This document shows, in pieces, positions 12,512 to 25,000 of a DNA stretch of 64,000 nucleotides (within the stretch, counting starts at the first letter, position 1; the number at the start of each line of letters is the position of its first letter). The notes under the pieces were generated by a model that was given only the letters and a program-made list of their open reading frames with translations, had not been told where the DNA came from and ran no database searches. Position numbers and translations under genes: made by a program. The DNA is taken from positions 437,001 to 501,000 of the forward strand of contig CALNXK010000106.1 in assembly GCA_942486035.1 (NCBI GenBank), read 5' to 3'. This stretch comes from Porites lobata. Its lineage: Eukaryota > Cnidaria > Anthozoa > Scleractinia > Poritidae.

Positions 12512-15500
12512 TCACACGTAAAGACTTCCTTGTAAAACTAGCACCACTTGTCCTGTAATATCAACTCTGTTGTCTTCCCGCACGTGAATAGTTAGCTCCC
12601 CACCACGTGAAGAGCACTGACGAGCTGTGACAATAAAATAAACGAGGCTATTAAACTATTTTATGAGCGTTAGAAATATCCGTAAAGTGACGGAAACCAT
12701 TGTGCGGCAGAAATCTGTAACGCCAACTTTGAGGCACATTATTGAACTTTGGCAAAAGGACGTCAAAGGAAAGAAGACGGCAAAACTAGAGTGTAAAGCG
12801 CGACAATAATATTTGAAAGTTTTCTGCCAAACTTCACTCTCCTTTAAACAGGACAAGAACACAATAATAAGTAAAGATCACGACAAAACACACAAGGAAT
12901 AGCCTTGTCACGTTTGTCACACACAAACGTTTTGCGGTCCTCTTCTTTCTGCCGTCCTGTTCCGTAAGCACCACTTCTATGAGGCGGACGTGCTGCATAG
13001 CCAACTAAACCAATATGGCACAAAACCCTTCCCAACCCTTTAAGGCAAACACCCTATAGGGAGGACACGGGACAAGTAAGTCCAGTGTTTGCTCATTCTA
13101 AAAACAAAAGCCGATTGCAAATTGCATCTCGCGCCTTCTTTTTTCCTTCTCCCTACCCTCCCTACCCTCCCTACCCTCCCTACCCTCCCTACCCTCCCTA
13201 CCCTCGCTACGAAACAAAGAAGCCTCTGTGGAGGGGAGAAGAGCCACCTCTCTCCTCACACTGCAGGTCGTCACACTGCGACAAAGCGCGCAACGATGAC
13301 ACATCGCCAGTAGCATTCTACGCAGCCTAGATCACTTTAGCTCGTCATTTTCCTTGCAATAAGAATCGTCCCGAATGCAGTGCAACGGACTTCTAGTAAT
13401 CTGTACTCGTAAAAACTCACCATAAAGATCAGTTTTCTTTAATCTTGTTGACCAGTAACTGGCAAGAACTGTGTGCGCTGACCCTAAATAAAACATGCGG
13501 AGTTAAAGAAAAAGCATCTGTAGGATCAAGAGGAATGGAGTGAGCACGTCTCCACGCTACAGCATTCTTGATTCCATTTGGGGAGCAAGGATATTGCAGT
13601 GGTTAGAGCAATCGCCTTCCGCTAATGTGGCCTGGGTTCGAATCTCGGCGTCGATCCCGTTTGCTGTTGATTCTCTCCTTTGCTCCGAGAGGTTTTTCTC
13701 CGTGTACTCCGGTTTCCGCTCCCCTTAAAAACCAACACATCCAAATTCCAATTCGATCTGGAACGCACGGGCACGTTTTAACCACTTCTTAAGAACTCCT
13801 AAGTGCTCCGTGGACCTTGCCTGCGTCCCAGACACTCTAAACCTTCTGTATAAAGCGTCTGCGGAATATACAAATGGTTTAGAGGAGTGCGTGGGCCGGC
13901 TGCAACGCAGGCTACGTGACCGTGGGTAAACAAATTATAAAATTTTTTCAATTACAATACCTCCTCGATTCAGCGCGTGGGCTGAAGTATTCAAAAGATT
14001 TCGAGTCGAGAATGCTGTCAAATTGTAAGCAGGCGAAACACCACGCAGCGTAGAATTTTCCTGAACACTTCTCAACTACATTAGAAATTCCTCTCATGTA
14101 AACTTAAATTTAGTCTACACTGAATTATTTTTTTCGGAAAGCTAATCAATGGCGGTACGCCAATACCCGTTTCAAGAATCGATCCAGTTCGAGCTCGATA
14201 CTTACTAACATCCTTAGTATGACACTGACGTCATTTTTCACGCCATTGTGTCTCGTCTCCAGTCTAACTGACACTGGCGTTAGCGTAGTGGGATACCTGT
14301 GGCAAGAGGGTCATTTGACCCTTCACTCACCTGTAACTGGATCCTCAGGGACACCACGCCATGGAGCGAAATATCGTGAAATGAAGTCGAAGACGTCTCC
14401 AGTTGTGTCCACACAGCCATTTGACTCAGTCCCCTGAAGTGTTACAATTACCCCGCGGACAATCCCCGCCGAGTGGGCTGACGTCATTGCTTGGAAGTCT
14501 GGGCAAAAATCTTCCAAATCCTTCCTGTAGAAAAACATAAAAACTTGACAAGTACTGTTCACGTTAGAATCCAAGCCCCGGTTGTTCAAACGTTGGAAAG
14601 TACTATCTACCGAATAAATCACTTTCTAAAGGATAAATACTAGGGACACCAACTGCGTCATCCAGTGGATAGAGATTTATCTAGCTGATAGCTTTATCCA
14701 CCTTTCATTAAACTCGGCCCGGGGAATCTCCGATTATTTCTGCTCATTTGCCAACACTTTCACAAACATTCTGCACTTCGTATCGCATTTATATCTCTAA
14801 CTGGAGTGCTTGGTAGTCTCGTTCCCACAGTCCTTGCTGAATAAAGTCAATCTAACAATTTTCTAACCTTGTCAAAGAAGGTTGCAGACACAGCAAAAGG
14901 TTGTTGGTCGTTTTATTGTATTCCACTTCCTTTACTGCGAGGTCTCCCACAACTAAAATGAAATATAACGAAAGACAGGAAATTATTTACCCTGCTAGCA
15001 GAGTCGCTTTGATCTTTCCTAAGAACGATGGAGACTCTGTTCACAGGGTAGAAATTACTTAGCATGTGAACAAGCCGAGATGCGCAGGCGCAGCTTGCAG
15101 AGAATTAATGTTCTCGCAGTATCGGATTGGGGAAGGATTTCATCTCAACAGCGTAAATGAAACAAGAGTAGAAGACAACAACGACACACGATAGAATTAA
15201 AAGTTGAAACCACCTTGTGCGGCATAATAAACAGTACCACGGCAAAGTACGGCTCAGTAACTTTTACATAATTGGTCAAACTTAAGGATTTCCTCAATAG
15301 ACCCTTCCACGATCTCCACAAAGTCGCGATTTGTATGTGCCCCGACGTCTGTAAAAATTCCGCCAGTTTGCGGAGCTATATCTCCGTTAGTTTCCAGTAG
15401 GAACAAACCACTTTGAAATACGGCAGTGTTAGTGATTTCAAAGCGTTCTTTCCAGCCGCGTTGACAGATTTTTGGTAACTGGTTCCAGTCTGTAAACAAG

Positions 15501-18500
15501 TTGAAAAAACCGTGGATAGGGTCTTTTCCACTAACACGTTTTGCGCATTTGACAGCTTAATACAACAGCAGCTTTCTTGTTGCGAGAGAAATAGCTTTTG
15601 GGACACTTGAACATGAAATCAAGGAAACTCAAAAACAAACAAAAGGAGGCATTGATGGCTTAAAACACACCTGCTCTGATAAGTTTTGTAATTGATGGAT
15701 CTTCCTAACAAAAATATGAAACATATTATGGAATAAGACATGAATTCCAACACTTTCATGTCTAAGGGGCCGACCATTTAACTCTTGAGGTAGGGGCGGG
15801 GGGGGTGGGGGATTTAAAAAAAAAATTCCTGCCAGCGCTTGTCGGAAGAAAAAAATTGCATGCAGCACAAATGTAATAGAAAGCTTATGGGAAAAAAGGG
15901 AAAGAAATATCCTGCCCACCGGATTGCTAGAAAAAAAAATTGTTGATCATCAAAAGATGTGACAAGTGGTAAAAGGGACGTGGTTCCACGCAGGCAGTAA
16001 TGGGTGATTGAGGTATGTTAACAAAATAGCCATTTTTGTCAAAACATCTAAACTGCCTGAACCCATTTATCTATAGCTCAAGTCTGTTTTTGGTAGAGAA
16101 CGTAATCTGCAAGTTAGTGGACATCAGAGAAGGATGCCACAGCCTCACTTTCATGCGGTTAATAAATTGTCAAATAGGCACGCAGTACGTGCAAAAGAGA
16201 TTATGTTATCTTGGAACAATGTTCTTCCACAACAGTAGCTAGCCTATAGGAGGAAGAGGAGCTGCCCCTAACCATGAGACCCCTTATTGTTAAAAAAGCT
16301 CTTTGAGGCAAAGAATTATTATTTAACTTCCACATAACATCATCTTACCCCAGACAGCGGCCATGGTTCACAAGGGTTGAGTGGAAAATCTAAGCATATT
16401 GACGAACCTAATACAAATATACAAAAATAATAGAATCTTCAGGCGCTTTCCATTTGTCAGAACTGACCAGCCAGGTCATTCCTGTCATAAGGAGAATTTC
16501 ACTTTAAATCAAAACTATCAAGTTAGATCAATCTGGTCCTGAACACTATCTACGAAGAAGATGGATTTTCAGCAAAAACCCTTTGGAAAAAGCCTGCTTC
16601 ATTCAGCTCAAAATGACTGGTCCGGCCAAGGTCTGGCTGGCCAGTTTCGACTTTTGAAAGCGTCCTTAGTATGGTCAGTGTCATCTACCACTGAGTAAAT
16701 AGTGAGTTTATTTGCCATGATATATTTAAATTGTCTTGCAATTTTATGCTTGGTTAAAATGTCATTATTATACTTTACCATGCCCAAGACCAAAAAAAAG
16801 ATAACATGAATAAAATTAAGCCCTGCATATACAACAACATTTAAAAGCTGCTGGATATAATTATTTTGCAAGGCAGTGATTTATGATGAGCTAACATATA
16901 CCAGGGGAATACTCCCTATAACAGCCTATACAGGAGGCTCTTCACAAGTTAAAGTATATCAACAGGTAGGGAAAACTGTCATTTCAGTCTGCAAAAAGGC
17001 TGGAAACACCTAACAGATGCCTTCTATGGTTGTGCAAAGTCAAGAAAATGTTCTAGCTCTGTGATTTATTCATATGTTAAAGACAGCACAGTTACAGCAG
17101 TAACAGGGAGCAAGGGATGGCACAGTGGTGAGAGTGCTCGCCTCCTACCAGTGTGGCCTGCGCTCAAATCCCGACATCGACGCCATATGTGGGCTGAGTT
17201 TGTTGTTGGTTCTCTCCTTTGCTCCAAGAGGTTTTTCTCCGGGTAATCCGGTTTTCCCCTCTCTTCAAAAACCAGCATTTCCAAATTCCAATTCGACTGG
17301 GAATCAGGTAGACGAAGAACCACTTTGTGGATGTGCTACCTCCAAATCATTATTTGTTATTCATTTAAAAGAGATGCATGGTTCTTAACTAGGTATGTGA
17401 AAAGGAAACCATTTTGTCAATAAAAGGTATTCAAAACGGGTACTTTTCCTGTCAAAAATGGTATGTGAAAGGGTAAGGGGTTGGACTGCATAGCAGAGCC
17501 AAGGGAACTAAATTAATTTTACCTAACAAAAGACACTGTGTACCTTCTTTTCTAGCTTTTAAATTTCCACTCAATGTTTCAAAGGTTACTTCTTTGTTGG
17601 GATTACCTGAAGTAAAGCAAAATGCGTTAAATTAAACAACATTTATTTGGCCTCATGTTCTGAAAATAAAAATTTTCTAATTCAAAATTTGATGCTGGCA
17701 GCATGGTGCTCTATTCAGACCTTACAACATCACCTCTTGAGCATCTAAAGAAACCTTGGAACTGAGGCCAGAACCTTACATTTTTCAGTAAAAACCTGGA
17801 GACAGCAAGACATATCACAACTAATGATAATCAGATTTCATGGCATTTAACTGCCCTCAGACAAAGAGACATGGGATTTTTTCAAACATTAGGATATCAT
17901 TCCTCCCTCTTAAATTTGTCTGCAGCTTATTCCTAAAACATGGCACCAGACAATAAAAAGTAGCAGTTCTAAATAAAGGAATATTTAGCATCTGCAATTT
18001 CTGGTTTCTGAGCCAAAACTAAAATAGTTTTCCCGACATGCACAAACATTTCAGTATAATTTTGACAGGTAACCAATAAGTCCCCTATGAGCCAAAACTA
18101 AAATAGTTTTACAAAAATTTCAGTTTTGGCTTGTGAAAAAAGCCATTTCTATGAGCCTTTACCACTGATTACAAGATTGTTTTCAAAGCCTCAAGTCTCA
18201 AGAGGGAAAAAAGTGATTTGGAAGGGAGGAGCTGGCAGATGTATGGTATATATTCATTCACCTAAGCAGTTGAACAAAACTGCAGCTGATGCCAGCGTTG
18301 CATGTCCACACAGTGGAACTTCACATGTTGGAGTGAACCAGCGCAGACCAAAACAAGTACCTATCAAAACAATGTACCATATTCAACATCCACAGACATC
18401 TGCCTTGCAAGGCAATTATATATGGTCAAAAATTGCACAAGCCCTGTGGTCTTTAAACCCAAGGGGCTTTTTCTTAAAGGCATGGTTATGTACTATGGTT

Positions 18501-20566
18501 TGATCGTCCTGAGCAACAAGATCATTGCTGAAACTGTAGAGATAATCAAGATGATCTGGATTTGATTTCATGTATAAAACATGATGATTTCCTGAAAGAA
18601 TAAGAAGCCTGCAAGGGCACCGACAAAATTTCTGAATCAGCTTGAATAACAAGCATTTTAAAACTGAACACAGCAGGAGTCAGCCAGGTGTACATGTGGG
18701 GTGATAATATTTGAGTCTTGAACACTCTGCTCTTGAACCTTGCTCCTGGTTTTTGGCTAAATAATTTTTTTTGCAGAAAATGATGTTGGATCAAAACCAG
18801 TTGTTGACTCTCAGCCATCCAATTTTAATACCAATTAACAATTGAATGGTATTTCTAGTTTGCTTACCTTGACTGTAAGTATCTTGACTATTTTTTTCCA
18901 AAATGAAGCCTGTATTTGACAAGTTCATTTCCTGTGCAATCTTTTGTAACACTTGATCACTTAGGTGCTGTGAGAGGAAAGGGATAAATCAAAGTTTTAT
19001 TGACGTGTTACATCTAAAAGACCAAATAAAATCTTGTTCTTCATTCAGAAGATATAATGCTACAAGCCTTCCACTATCTTTGCACTGTATAGTTTTTTGG
19101 ACTAGTCATAGTGTTAAATGTCTTTTTGCCACTGCCAGCGGAAACCAATGCATCTCCAAGCCCCACACTTGGGTAGTGCAGGTCCCAGCTGTTCAAAAAG
19201 CGGATAGAGCTATCCAACAAATCTCTATTCAGTGGATATAGCAATACTGGTTTCCATAATACTTAGCCATTGGATAGTGATTTATCTGGCTGCGATTGTT
19301 CAAACGTTGGAAAGCGCTATCCACAGGATAAAAATCTATCCAATGGATAGCGCAATTGGTTTCCCTATTACTTATCCGCTGGATAGCGCTATCCAACGTT
19401 TGAACAATTGTGGCCTGGTGGATAACACTATCCAGCATTTGAACAACCACAGCCTACGTCAATAGACCTTTTCACGGTTTTTTTCACCTTTTGACATGGA
19501 CAAGTTCGGGAAAATCTCTCAACACCACTGAAAAGAGCACCTTAAAATTAATAAAATTGCCAAGTTTGAAAGTGATTTGTTGAAAAATAGTGAAGAAATA
19601 GCTCCTTAAATTCATGAAATTTCACAGACATTTGTATGGGGGGGGGGCTCAAAACTTGCCCCCCAACATACAAACAACGGAAAATTTTCGTAACTTTGCG
19701 GAGCTATTTCTTGGCTCACTTAAGATGTATCACTTTCAAATTTAGCAAGTTTAATAATTTTAACACGCTCTTTTCAGGGGTGTCGACGGATTTTTCTGAA
19801 CTTGTCCATATAAAAAGTTGAAAAAACTGTGAAAAGGTCTATAGTGAGGCATTTTGCCAAACTGATTCGAAATGGTATCCTTTAATCTTTTAGGGTTCAA
19901 ACAAAGCATGACATGCCCAGATTCCCAATAGGGGTTTAGTTTAAAATTTCCTGATTATAAGCATTTCTACCCCCATTCATAGAGGTATCAACGCCTACTC
20001 CCGCTTCCCCAACTACCACCACAACTCCTTTCAGACTCTTTAAAAAAACCCTGGGCAGGGACAAAAATGAGGTCTGGATGCAAGAAATAGACCCAAACAG
20101 CAGGGAATTCGCTTCATTGACATTTAGAAGGCAGCCCTGGTCTAATGCTCCCCCACCATGCCCCCCAGCGTCCGTGGGTATGGGGGTGCAGAGTTTTCCA
20201 TTGACGGGGGCATAATTCATATGAGCTGAAAAAGACACTCTATTTTTCCTCTCTGTTTCTTACTACAAAGCCAACCGTTATAATTCACACCGTTCAAATT
20301 ATCCCTAACATCAGCGTCAACAAGACTGAAGGTTCGCATTTATTTCAATTATTTATCTCAATACGCGAAGCAACTGTTACCGCCTGCCAAACCTGAGACA
20401 AGATTTACCCTCGCTGCAGCCTCCCTCGCATTCTCTAACTCAAAAGACTAAACCTCACCTTTGATCCTACAAGACAAACCGCAGCTGGATTTCCACTGAA
20501 AGGCTTACTTGTAAAAGCATCGATAACAAATAATGAAAGAACTCTTCTTTCGTCCGCCTCCGCCAT
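12512..20566 (-). CDS. PhzF/PBLD-like protein, copy A (10 exons, catalytic Glu replaced)
   Basis: Family (known): the phenazine-biosynthesis-like (PhzF/PBLD) fold, two similar domains, isomerase/epimerase chemistry; the substrate of the animal proteins is not settled. Exons in transcript order: 20566-20459, 18967-18868, 18360-18262, 17606-17544, 16407-16349, 15704-15671, 14952-14868, 14524-14331, 13483-13421, 12624-12512. They total 918 nt and give 305 residues plus TGA, with all phases consistent. The start MAEADERR leads into the domain opening FVIDAFTSKPFSGNPAAVCL. PLCGHATLASA (His89), RYFAPWRGVPEDPVTG (Asp244) and GSAHTVLASYWS are family hallmarks; the end is RQCSSRGGEL...VLVLQGSLYV. The position that is the catalytic Glu in the family (NLSET) is Asn54 here (MNLSNTGF), so activity may be lost or changed. 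Human PBLD is 288 residues. Copy B, upstream in the same orientation, has the same gene structure. Confidence 0.9.
13151..13205. repeat. 9-bp minisatellite (CCCTACCCT)n
   Basis: About six perfect copies of a 9-bp unit lie in the intron of PhzF copy A between exons 13421-13483 and 12512-12624. It produces spurious repetitive open frames on both strands. Confidence 0.9.
13581..13775 (+). mobile_element. tRNA-derived SINE (family 1), antisense in copy A intron
   Basis: A tRNA-like head carries an A-box-like 'attgcagtggttagagc' at about 13592 and a B box GGTTCGAATC at 13635-13644. It is followed by 'ttctcctttgctccgagagg', 'tttttctccg' and 'ccaaattccaattcg'. The same body occurs at 17107-17325, which defines the family. 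Confidence 0.8.
14575..14720. mobile_element. MITE, 'GTTGTTCAAACGTTGGA' family, copy A intron
   Basis: It begins GGTTGTTCAAACGTTGGAAA and contains 'ccagtggatagagatttatc' and 'gctgatagctttatccacc', the inverted-repeat words shared with copies at 19187-19460 and 27853-28012. This copy is diverged at its right end. Confidence 0.65.
15205..15300 (-). repeat. Diverged copy of the dispersed ~105-bp repeat
   Basis: The stretch 'aaccaccttgtgcggcataa', 'taaacagtaccacggcaaag' and 'aaacttaaggatttcctcaa' matches a unit of the array at 32157-32460. The unit is read into by an open minus-strand frame (15254-15499), which I consider repeat-derived and not an exon. Confidence 0.6.
15750..15925. repeat. Probable transposable-element end in copy A intron
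   Basis: This begins 'aggggccgaccatttaactc' and continues with G-rich and A-rich runs. It looks like the end of an interspersed DNA element, but I could not find a matching second end. It lies just upstream (in transcript sense) of the 34-bp exon 15704-15671. Confidence 0.3.
17107..17325 (+). mobile_element. tRNA-derived SINE (family 1), second copy
   Basis: It shares with 13581-13775 the head 'ggcacagtggtgagag', the body 'ttctcctttgctccaagagg', 'tttttctccgggtaatccgg' and the tail 'ccaaattccaattcg'. The B box is degraded here (GCTCAAATCC), which suggests an older copy. It lies in the intron of copy A between exons 17544-17606 and 16349-16407. Confidence 0.8.
19187..19460. mobile_element. Two joined MITEs of the 'GTTGTTCAAACGTTGGA' family
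   Basis: A partial copy (19187-19290) abuts a more complete one (about 19292-19460). The words GATTGTTCAAACGTTGGAAA, 'ggatagcgctatccaacgtt' and 'tgaacaattgtggcctgg' show the inverted-repeat arms. Internal motifs alternate the sense and antisense of GGATAGCGCTATCC, which is itself a palindrome. Confidence 0.75.
19462..19843. mobile_element. MITE with ATAGACCTTTTCACGG ends, copy A intron 1
   Basis: The left end ATAGACCTTTTCACGGTTTT with 'gacatggacaagttc' is mirrored at the right by 'gaacttgtccatat' and AAAAACTGTGAAAAGGTCTA. The 382-bp element carries a G-run/C-run centre at about 19637-19664. It directly follows the MITE pair at 19187-19460. Confidence 0.8.
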
Positions 20567-22061
20567 CTTGTTCTCGATCTTTACCAGGCTTTCGTTACCA
20601 GTGAGCGAGCGGGCGGAAAAGTGTACTGGGACTAGCAGGGGCTCCGGTGCTCATTTGGAACAGCCTACTCGGCGGGTTGCAAAAACTGGTCAAACTGGCT
20701 GGGAGATACTGGATGGGTACCTTCAAATAACGAGATATGAAATGACCCACGCCCTGTTATCATTAGATCCCATCGCCCGTGCAGAGGATTTTCGCTGCAC
20801 ATAGGTAATAAACAAATGTAATGGTTATGAAGCCCGTCAGATGTCTTTGTCACGTGGTTTTGTTACCTCAAGAGGGCAATAACGTAAACTGCGATCAGGC
20901 GTTATTTTTTTTTTGCTAGAGAGAAAAAGTCGGCGAACGCCATACTAAGAGCAAGGGGAAGAAGGACGCGTGATCGCATGGGGTACCCATAACTCGGCTT
21001 CTAGTCATGCTCAGTCGCTATCTTTTAATAGCATCAGTCTATTTTTTTTGAATTTACTGAGCAATGGAATGAACGTTGTACCGGCCCGCGAAAAAAACTC
21101 AAAAATATGGTCTGGGTAAGTGCTTCGAATTCTAGAGGAAAATTAACGACCATGAAATCGCGCGTGATAGTGCAGAAACTGTTGCCCCTAGAAGGTAATT
21201 TTTTTCCTGTTTACAGCTAAAAAAAAAAACGAATAAACTACTAATGGAAGAAATATTCGCTTTATTTTGAAGTGCATAATGAATATTCTTGGTCCTCCTC
21301 CATTAAATAGACTGTTTACATTAATACCTTGTTCTTTGCCTCAACTGTGTATTAAATATTTCAAATGCATATTTACCTGCGTGTAAGTTCTCCGGGGCGG
21401 TCTGACGGGGGTGGGGGGGGCGAAAAAGGAGGGATTCGCCCCACCGCCACAGAGCTTTCTCGCAGACTACATCTACATTTCAATGTCACGTATTTTATTT
21501 ACAGAGGCACCCAACGTCAATTTTCGGAAAAATATCTGTTCGGAAGACGATTTGAGATCTAGAATTTTCGGAACATTTGTTGTAAAATTTCTTGCTTGCC
21601 TGCCTCTCCTAGGATTTTCGAACATCTAAAAAATGGTATAATTGCCCATTGTTAAAAGGTCACCTGGATTTTTCGATAGTCTTTTCTGGCTGAAATTTTC
21701 GAAAGGGTAAGTTTTGATCCCTATTATTTTCGGATCACTAGACTTTCAGCTAGGAAATCCGAACAGCTGAAAAATTTTTTGGGGATAAAAATAGTTTAAA
21801 TACTAAAATACGTTTACAGGGCATTTATTTACAAGGCATTTATGTCGATGATAGCTATCTCGAAACAGGTAACCTTTAATAAAACGCAGATCCCGCATTA
21901 TAACAGACAGATTGAGTTTTCTTTCAAGCCACTCTGACCAAGGTTGAATTTCCGCAACGTTTTTCATTTGCCTTTTGTAGCAGAGCAACTTTAATTTGCC
22001 TCACAACGTAAACAGCGTAACAAATAATATTCCTCGCACAACAAGACAATAAGGTCTGAAG
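20567..22061. other. Spacer between the two PhzF-like genes
   Basis: This holds the promoter and 5' UTR of copy A and the 3' UTR of copy B. I see no TATA box near the copy A start. A 'cgtaaactgcgatcaggcg' segment near 20884 looks like interspersed repeat. The element at 21502-21790 is described separately. No gene is supported here. Confidence 0.5.
21502..21790 (-). mobile_element. 'AGGCACCCAACG' element, partial copy
   Basis: It starts CAGAGGCACCCAACGTCAAT and contains 'ttcggaagacgatttgag', 'gcctgcctctcctaggattt' and 'tttcagctaggaaatccgaa'. The same words occur, inverted, at 50107-50494, which defines the family and shows this copy in the opposite orientation and lacking one terminus. Confidence 0.7.
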
Positions 22062-25000
22062 TCACAAGTACAAACTTCCTTGTAAAACGAGCACCGCTTG
22101 TCCTGCGATGTCGACCCTGCCGTCTTCGCGCACCTGAATAGTAAGTTCCCCTCCACGCGGAGAACACTGCCGAGCTGTAACGGAAAAAATAAAATAAAAT
22201 AAACAGTATGGGTCGATTATTTAAAACAAGTCTAACTTAGGCCGCTGTTTCAGAAATTATTGGATTTCTAGATCTCTTCCTAGGTGGAGAGCTTAATGTT
22301 TCTCCAGTCAACCTCAGTACTTCAATGAAACTTCAGTCACGTCCAATACTGTCGACATGACAAGAGTGGAAATATACTTTTCACAACTTGTACGAGCGGA
22401 CAAATTGCAGATACTTCATCTTCATCAGACCTGACTTACAGTTTCTGTAGGTTTCCCTTTTTGTCGTGTTGGGTATAGCCATGGGGGATCTGGATACAGA
22501 ATTTAAGGAAGGCTGGGCTCCCTGTAATGGGCGCCTAACTTACCATATAAATCATTCTTTTGTAGCCTTGACGACCAATAACTAGCAAGGACCGTGTGCG
22601 CAGACCCTAAATAAAATACAGAACTATTATCGCACGTTAACTCCCATATTAACGCCCAAGTATGACAGCAGTTAAAATTTAGGCAAAAAGCCATCTACGA
22701 ATGCTAAAATAACGTAAACTGCCGCTGACAAGCCGTGGGCTTATACATCTTCGTAAGGGGTTTATAAACGGAGGAGCTTATATCCGAGGGATATAACCGG
22801 AATAGAACAAGCGCATGGAAACAAGACTTCGCAAAGCTGTTCAAAACATCTCTTACATTCACTGGTTTTTAAATAAGCATTGAATTCACGTCATTTGGAT
22901 GGGGGAGGGCTGGAAAGTCGGCCGATGGAGTCCATCAGTCGACTGTATTGGACAACTCTCGAGCTTGTGTTTATAAACGGCAGTTTACGGTAGGTTAAAT
23001 CCACCGTTATCCCACGCTAAATAAATCCTGCTTTGGAAAAGCGCTACCGTGAACGGCAGCAATTTGAGTCTTGGGCTTTGTTTTCTTTGGAAATGAGACT
23101 TTGTCCCACACTTATTTTCACAGAGAGGAGTAAGGCCTTTACTTATGGGTCTTAAAAAGGAACTACACGATCTCTCAAAAGATACGTCTGCGGACTTACA
23201 TCTCACTGGGAGGAGGCATTTGACATGTTCTAGACAAAGTTGCTTTCCTAATCACAATGCTAAAACAAACTGGGCTAAAAAAGATAGCGTGGGCGGCCTG
23301 TAACTCTAGTTCACTAACCTGTTACTGGATCCTCAGGGATACCAACCCAAGGCGCAAAGTATCGTGAAACAAAGTCGTAAACTGCTCCACTATTGTCGAC
23401 GCAGCCGTTTGACTTATTCCCCTTAAGAGTTACAATTACACCACGGACAAGCCCAGCCGAGTGAGCTGACATCATTGCCTGGAAGTCTGGAGAGAGCTTT
23501 TCTAAGTCCTGCCTGATTAAAAGAACAGTCTTAACGTCAACAAAATATTAACGATAACGGAGATCACACGAAACAGCATTTAACCACTCTTCTTTTGCCT
23601 GCACACTGAATTCCGCTTGTCAAACCTACAGTCAAAGCTGTCTCAAGCGGTCATCCTTGCGAAAAGACCAACTGACCGCTTAAAGGTGATGTTACACGGG
23701 ACGATTCGCAAAGACGATTTTTAGTGCAACACAGCGTTGCAATGTTGGAACAATGTTGTAACCATTCGAAACAATGTAGCAATAATGTTGCAACGCTTTG
23801 TTGAGCTAAAAATCGTCGCTGCGGATCGTCCAGTGTAACATCACCTTAACAGGACTATGTCATAGTTGTCTTGTTCATTTTGTCAAAAATAATCATGACG
23901 CGTCCTTGTTCACCACGGAACTTGTGAAATAACTTGTGAATGACAAAATCACAGCTTCGTGTCAACCAAATATGTATTCCAAGATTATATCAAACGTTAC
24001 AAACAACAAAAGTTAACTCTTAAAAACCACAATTCCAATCCAATTCACTCGTCTTCAATTTGTCCATCCGCGCCTCCTTTTGTATTTGTTGTGTTTTTCA
24101 TTCCTTCTTTTAATGTTTCGCGCGGTTATTTTTATGTTTCACTCAATTTGGTAGCAGCTTCCACTGTTTGAATTTCAATAAATTTCGTGCGGACACAGCT
24201 CCTATAAAACCCTTCGTGCCCAAGAGTGACCAACATCAATTTTCTCCTCACAATTTCAATACATTATCAAAAGAAAAGTTTATGAGAATTAATAAAATGA
24301 TCACCTAAGGGAAATGCTTCGATCATTTATCAAATTCTCTAAACTAATTCTTTAGGGAAATGTATGGGGATCAGTCTGGAGAATTTGTATGTGGATATTG
24401 GGGCTTAAAGGGTTAATACAGGTTGACAGGTTAATACGGGTATAAACCAGGGCTGAAAGAGAGATGTTGATTAGAAGGCGTATCTAACAGACTTGACGAA
24501 TCAACTTCAAAGGGTTTTTCCTATCTCTTTGTGTGCCCAAAAAGAAATTAGAAGCCAACACACAAATGTCACGTGTGTGTTAGAGCATTAGAGAGGTCCC
24601 TCCCAACAAACAGATCGTTTAATAGAGATGAGGGAGATAGAAGAAACTCAACAGGACCTGAGGAAAGGTAGCTGCGATAAAATGATTGAGATTATAGATC
24701 GTTTACACAAGACGTCACGGCGTCCAGAACGTTGAAACGACGACCAGCACGGTTAAATTGGTAATGGAAATTCTTAATAATGAATAATACTTGTTGCTGC
24801 TTCAGCCTGACCTTGTCAAGGAAGTTTGCAAACATAGCAGGAGTTTCTTGGTTGTTTTGGAGTATTCCACCTCCTTTACTGCAAGTTCCCCTACAACTAC
24901 ATTTAAAAAGGAGAAAAATGAAAAGAAATATAACGTCAGGAAAGTGGGGTAAAAGTTAAGAGCAGAACAAACTATACAAAACTGCACGGTGTAAATTTTT

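Noticed and set aside
13085..13330. Pro/Tyr-rich and Glu/Gly/Arg-rich repetitive frames
   Set aside because: They are translations of the 9-bp minisatellite at 13151-13205.
13592..13650. Possible tRNA gene (A and B box)
   Set aside because: The shared downstream body with 17107-17325 shows a SINE; no full cloverleaf with a paired acceptor stem is evident.
15254..15499. Minus-strand frame of 81 codons within PhzF copy A
   Set aside because: Its 3' part is a unit of the dispersed ~105-bp repeat, and the true exon set joins in phase without it (15704-15671 to 14952-14868).
18126..18503. Plus-strand 125-codon frame
   Set aside because: Part of it is the antisense of the PhzF copy A exon 18360-18262; the same antisense peptide appears opposite copy B at 28092-28289.
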